Of a DNA stretch of 18,488 nucleotides, positions 16,204 through 18,488 are shown in pieces (the stretch's first letter is position 1; each line of letters opens with the position of its first letter). The translations under genes and the position numbers were made by a program. The DNA lies in the NCBI GenBank assembly GCA_028717865.1, contig JAQUMZ010000009.1, positions 1 through 18,488 of the forward strand, given 5' to 3'. Source of the DNA: Elusimicrobiota bacterium. GTDB taxonomy: Bacteria; Elusimicrobiota; Elusimicrobia; UBA1565; UBA9628. The notes under the pieces were generated by a model, which was not told the DNA's origin, did not search any database, and saw only the letters and a program-made list of their open reading frames with translations.

Positions 16204-17142
16204 ATGCCCGCCACCCTGGAGCTCGACGCCTCGCTCGAACGCGTGCGGCTCGGTCTCGAGGCCAAGGCTCGGCGCGTTTCCGGGCGGGTCGGCGAGGAAC
16301 TCGCGGCGCAGATTTCGCGGCCCGGCAAGATGCTGCGGGCGCGTTTTTGCCTGCTGCTGGGCTCGGCGCTGGGAGTGAAGGAAGGCCTCTGCGAGACCGC
16401 GGCCCGGGGCATGGAGTTCGTCCACAACGCCTCGCTTCTGCACGACGACTGCGTGGATCAAGCGCGGCTGCGCCGCGGGCGCGCGACGCCCAACGAGACT
16501 TTCGGGGTAAACGTAGCCCTGCTGTTGGGAGACCTGGCCTTCGCCCAGGGGTTGGAGGAGGTCATGGACCTCTCCCCCAACGCGGCCAGGAACCTCGTCA
16601 GCGCCGCCCGCGAGATGGCCGTCGGCGAGCTGCAGGAGGAGTTCCTCCGGGGCAGCGCGGAGGTGCCCGTGGAGGCCTACCTCGGGATAATCTCGCGCAA
16701 GACCGGAGCGCTTTTCGAGTGGGCGGGGGCGACTCTCTCCGAGCTTTCGCCCCTGCCGCACGCCGCGGCCGATCCGCCGCGGCTGGGCAGCGCCGCGGGC
16801 ATGCTGCTGCAGATCGTCGACGACGTCCACGACTACACCTTGAACGACGAGGTCTCCGGCAAGGAGCGCGGCGCGGACCTGCGCGGGCGCCGGCTGACGC
16901 TTCCGGCGATCCTGGCCCTCAACGATGGGCGCGTCCGCGGCGATTTCCTGCGGCTTTGGAACGCGGGCGACGTGCGCGCAACGGCGCGGTTCCTGGAAGC
17001 CTCCGGCCAGCTCGAGGCGGCCCGGGGGCGCGGCCGGCAGCTCCTGCGCTCCCTGCGCGGCTGGGCCGCGGCTCTGCCGGTGGCGGGACGGCGCGCCGAT
17101 TTCCTGGCTTTCGCCGAGGCCTTGGAGCGCCGGGAGTTCTGA
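16204..17142 (+). CDS. Polyprenyl (isoprenoid) diphosphate synthase
   Basis: A 312-residue all-helical trans-prenyltransferase that extends allylic diphosphates with isopentenyl diphosphate. The first aspartate-rich motif is LLHDDCVD (D81, D82, D85) and the second is IVDDVHD (D206, D207, D210). RPGKMLRARF (39-48) matches the usual GGKRLRP substrate-binding region but with GK and RA, a mild divergence. K166 in SRKTGALF and the GADLRGRRLTLP segment (223-234) are also family features. Chain length cannot be told from sequence here; before the first motif lie N75 and A76 with S77, small residues that would permit a long product. It is the first gene of a tight operon with a PqqD-like and a radical SAM gene, two bases before the next start. 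Confidence 0.92.
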   Translation: MPATLELDASLERVRLGLEAKARRVSGRVGEELAAQISRPGKMLRARFCLLLGSALGVKEGLCETAARGMEFVHNASLLHDDCVDQARLRRGRATPNETFGVNVALLLGDLAFAQGLEEVMDLSPNAARNLVSAAREMAVGELQEEFLRGSAEVPVEAYLGIISRKTGALFEWAGATLSELSPLPHAAADPPRLGSAAGMLLQIVDDVHDYTLNDEVSGKERGADLRGRRLTLPAILALNDGRVRGDFLRLWNAGDVRATARFLEASGQLEAARGRGRQLLRSLRGWAAALPVAGRRADFLAFAEALERREF

Positions 17143-17144
17143 CC

Positions 17145-17588
17145 ATGGGTTACGAGGCCTTGATCCGCGCGGCCTGGCGTACGGGCGATTTCCGCGCCGC
17201 CGAGGCGGGCCGGTCAGAAGCCGGGGAGCGCCGGCGCCCGGAGGAGTTGCGCCGAAAGGTGCGCCGGGAGGTGGAGGCGATCATCGTCCGAGACGCGGGC
17301 GACGCCCCTTGCTGTTTTTCGGCCCACGAGGAGGGAACCATGAAGCTGGCTCCGTTCGTGAAGTTCCGGGAGGAGAAATTCGGGGCGGTGCTCTTCGAGA
17401 CGCGTTCCGAGAAGGTCTTCACCCTCAGTCCGACGGCGGCGGCGGTTGTGCGCGAGGTGGTTCGCGGCGCCGACGAGGGCTCCCTGGGCGAGCGCCTCCG
17501 GGAGAAATACGACGATCCCTCCGGGCGCCTGGTTCCGGAGGCCTTGGCCTTTTTGGCCGAGCTCAAGCAGCGGGGCTTGGTGGTCTAG
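17145..17588 (+). CDS. PqqD-like (MftB-like) peptide-binding protein, possibly with a 65-residue N-terminal extension
   Basis: Two starts are supported. The ATG at 17145 follows the previous stop by two bases and gives 147 residues. The ATG at 17340 has an excellent GAGGAGGG ribosome binding site and gives 82 residues, the normal size of PqqD proteins. The C-terminal 82 residues (APFVKFREEKFGAVLFE, FTLSPTAAAVV, ending LKQRGLVV) are a PqqD/RRE-type domain that hands a peptide to a radical SAM enzyme; FREEKFGAVLFETR is close to what I know of MftB. The N-terminal 65 residues are charged and helical (PEELRRKVRREVEAIIVRD) and end in a Cys-Cys pair (PCCFSAHEEGT). They have codon third positions rich in G/C, so are probably translated. 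They could be a fused domain or a separate leader/precursor-like product. Confidence 0.75.
   Translation: MGYEALIRAAWRTGDFRAAEAGRSEAGERRRPEELRRKVRREVEAIIVRDAGDAPCCFSAHEEGTMKLAPFVKFREEKFGAVLFETRSEKVFTLSPTAAAVVREVVRGADEGSLGERLREKYDDPSGRLVPEALAFLAELKQRGLVV
17326..17335 (+). promoter_or_regulatory. Internal ribosome binding site within the PqqD-like reading frame
   Basis: ACGAGGAGGG ends five bases before the in-frame ATG at 17340. Such a strong site inside an open frame suggests that the 82-residue PqqD domain is made separately, alone or alongside the longer form. Confidence 0.6.
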
Positions 17589-17590
17589 CC

Positions 17591-18488
17591 GTGCCCGCCT
17601 TGGTCCTGCCGGAGAGTTTGGGAGCGGCCGCGTCGGATTTGTCCGCGCCGCTCTACGTGGCCTGGCAGCTGACCAACGCCTGCGACCTGGCCTGCCGCCA
17701 CTGCATCGAGGACTCCGGGCCGGGCCGGGCTTTCGGCGCGGAGCTGTCCCTGGAGGAGGGTTTGCGCGTCGCCGACCAGATCATCGCGGCCCAGGTGCCC
17801 TACGCGTCCTTCTCGGGCGGCGAGCCCCTGCTGCATCCCCACCTTTTCGCGCTTTTGGAGCGTTTCCGCGGCTCGGGGGTGGGCTTGAAGCTGGAGACCA
17901 ACGGGCAGCGCCTCGACGCCGCGGCCTGCCGCCGCCTGGCCGAGGCCGGGGTGGCCTCGGTGCAGGTCTCGCTCGACGGACCCGACGAGGAGGTCGTGCG
18001 CCGGCTGCGTCCGGGCGCGCGGCTCGACCTCGTGCTCGAGGGCGTGCGCCGCCTGCGCGAGGCGGGCGTGGCGGTCGAGGCCAATTTCGCGCCCACGCGC
18101 TGGAGCGCGGGGCTCGTGCGCCCGACCATGGAACTGGCCCACGGCTTGGGGGCGGGCGCATTCTACACCGGCCGGCTCATGCGCGCCGGCCGCGCGGCGA
18201 GCCATTGGGAGGAAATCCGCCCCACGCCGGAACAATACGTCCGATTCTTCGCCGAGGTCGCGGCCGGAGCCCGGGCCTACGCGGGCCGCATGCGCGTCTG
18301 CTACCACGAGCTGGGCATAGTGGAGGAATTGCGCTACCGGCTGGAGCATCCCGCGGCCCTGTTCATCGTGCTGCCCGACGGGAAGGTCAAGCTCGTCAAC
18401 GCCCTGCCCTTCGTCTGCGGCGATCTCAGGCGCCAGAGCCTGGCCGAGGTCTGGTCGAACTACGGGCGGGCCTGGAAGAATCCGAGGG
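17591..18488 (+). CDS. Radical SAM/SPASM peptide maturase, MftC-like (partial, runs off the right edge)
   Basis: Open for 299 codons from a GTG two bases after the PqqD stop. The radical SAM cluster motif is C31-x3-C35-x2-C38 in LTNACDLACRHC, followed by the SAM-binding GGEP at 76-79 (SFSGGEPLLHPHLF), a GVGLKLETNGQRLD strand and a VQVSLDG strand. The C-terminal part enters a SPASM-like region: VLPDGKV, then CGDLRRQSLAEVW. Many SPASM proteins have a Cys just after DGKV; here that segment reads KLVNALPFVC, so the first auxiliary-cluster ligand may be shifted or missing. Such enzymes modify ribosomal peptides bound by the adjacent PqqD domain. The substrate is unknown, and the rest of the gene lies outside the window. 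Confidence 0.9.
   Translation, partial: MPALVLPESLGAAASDLSAPLYVAWQLTNACDLACRHCIEDSGPGRAFGAELSLEEGLRVADQIIAAQVPYASFSGGEPLLHPHLFALLERFRGSGVGLKLETNGQRLDAAACRRLAEAGVASVQVSLDGPDEEVVRRLRPGARLDLVLEGVRRLREAGVAVEANFAPTRWSAGLVRPTMELAHGLGAGAFYTGRLMRAGRAASHWEEIRPTPEQYVRFFAEVAAGARAYAGRMRVCYHELGIVEELRYRLEHPAALFIVLPDGKVKLVNALPFVCGDLRRQSLAEVWSNYGRAWKNPR

Overview
The window is a strongly G+C-rich bacterial chromosome segment (about two thirds G+C by eye). Genes are closely packed, mostly in short overlapping operons. The mix of genes (secreted repeat proteins, Lon, a two-cluster ferredoxin, hypCDE next to a YgiQ-type radical SAM protein, a TPR-bearing GT-C membrane protein, and a PqqD/radical SAM pair) suits an environmental, probably anaerobic or facultative Gram-negative-type bacterium. 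An Elusimicrobiota-like lineage is my best guess, but this is inference: there is no rRNA or other marker to prove it.

Layout. Positions 1-3798 (minus strand) hold two tandem genes for secreted proteins, built from five copies of a ~144-residue LamG/concanavalin-like module and two copies of a bacterial Ig-like module. The left gene runs off the window. At 4005-4433 (plus) lies a small exported protein with an internally duplicated domain; it is clearly poorer in G+C than its surroundings. Lon protease (4467-6794, minus) faces a 2[4Fe-4S] ferredoxin (6963-7133, plus) across a shared promoter region. A family 2 glycosyltransferase (7147-7872, minus) and a small two-helix membrane protein (7931-8134, plus) follow.

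Positions 8083-13726 (minus) are one overlapping operon: hypC, hypD, hypE (assembly of the Fe(CN)2CO group of [NiFe]-hydrogenases), then a ygiQ-type radical SAM gene and a large membrane protein with C-terminal TPRs. Consecutive genes overlap by 4 to 8 bases. Diverging from it, 13844-15887 encodes a stand-alone proline dehydrogenase and a PLP-dependent 2-amino-3-ketobutyrate CoA ligase-type enzyme, which suggests amino-acid catabolism.

Positions 15888-16203 contain no convincing gene but a dense set of hairpins. A two-hairpin unit occurs twice with compensatory base changes, and a tail sequence occurs in both orientations. This is the most unusual non-coding structure here. From 16204 to the right edge runs a tight operon: a polyprenyl diphosphate synthase, a PqqD-like protein with an in-frame N-terminal extension, and a radical SAM/SPASM protein (partial). 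The last two resemble the MftB/MftC pair of mycofactocin-type RiPP pathways, but no recognisable mycofactocin precursor is present. This makes the right end the best candidate for an undescribed peptide-modification system.
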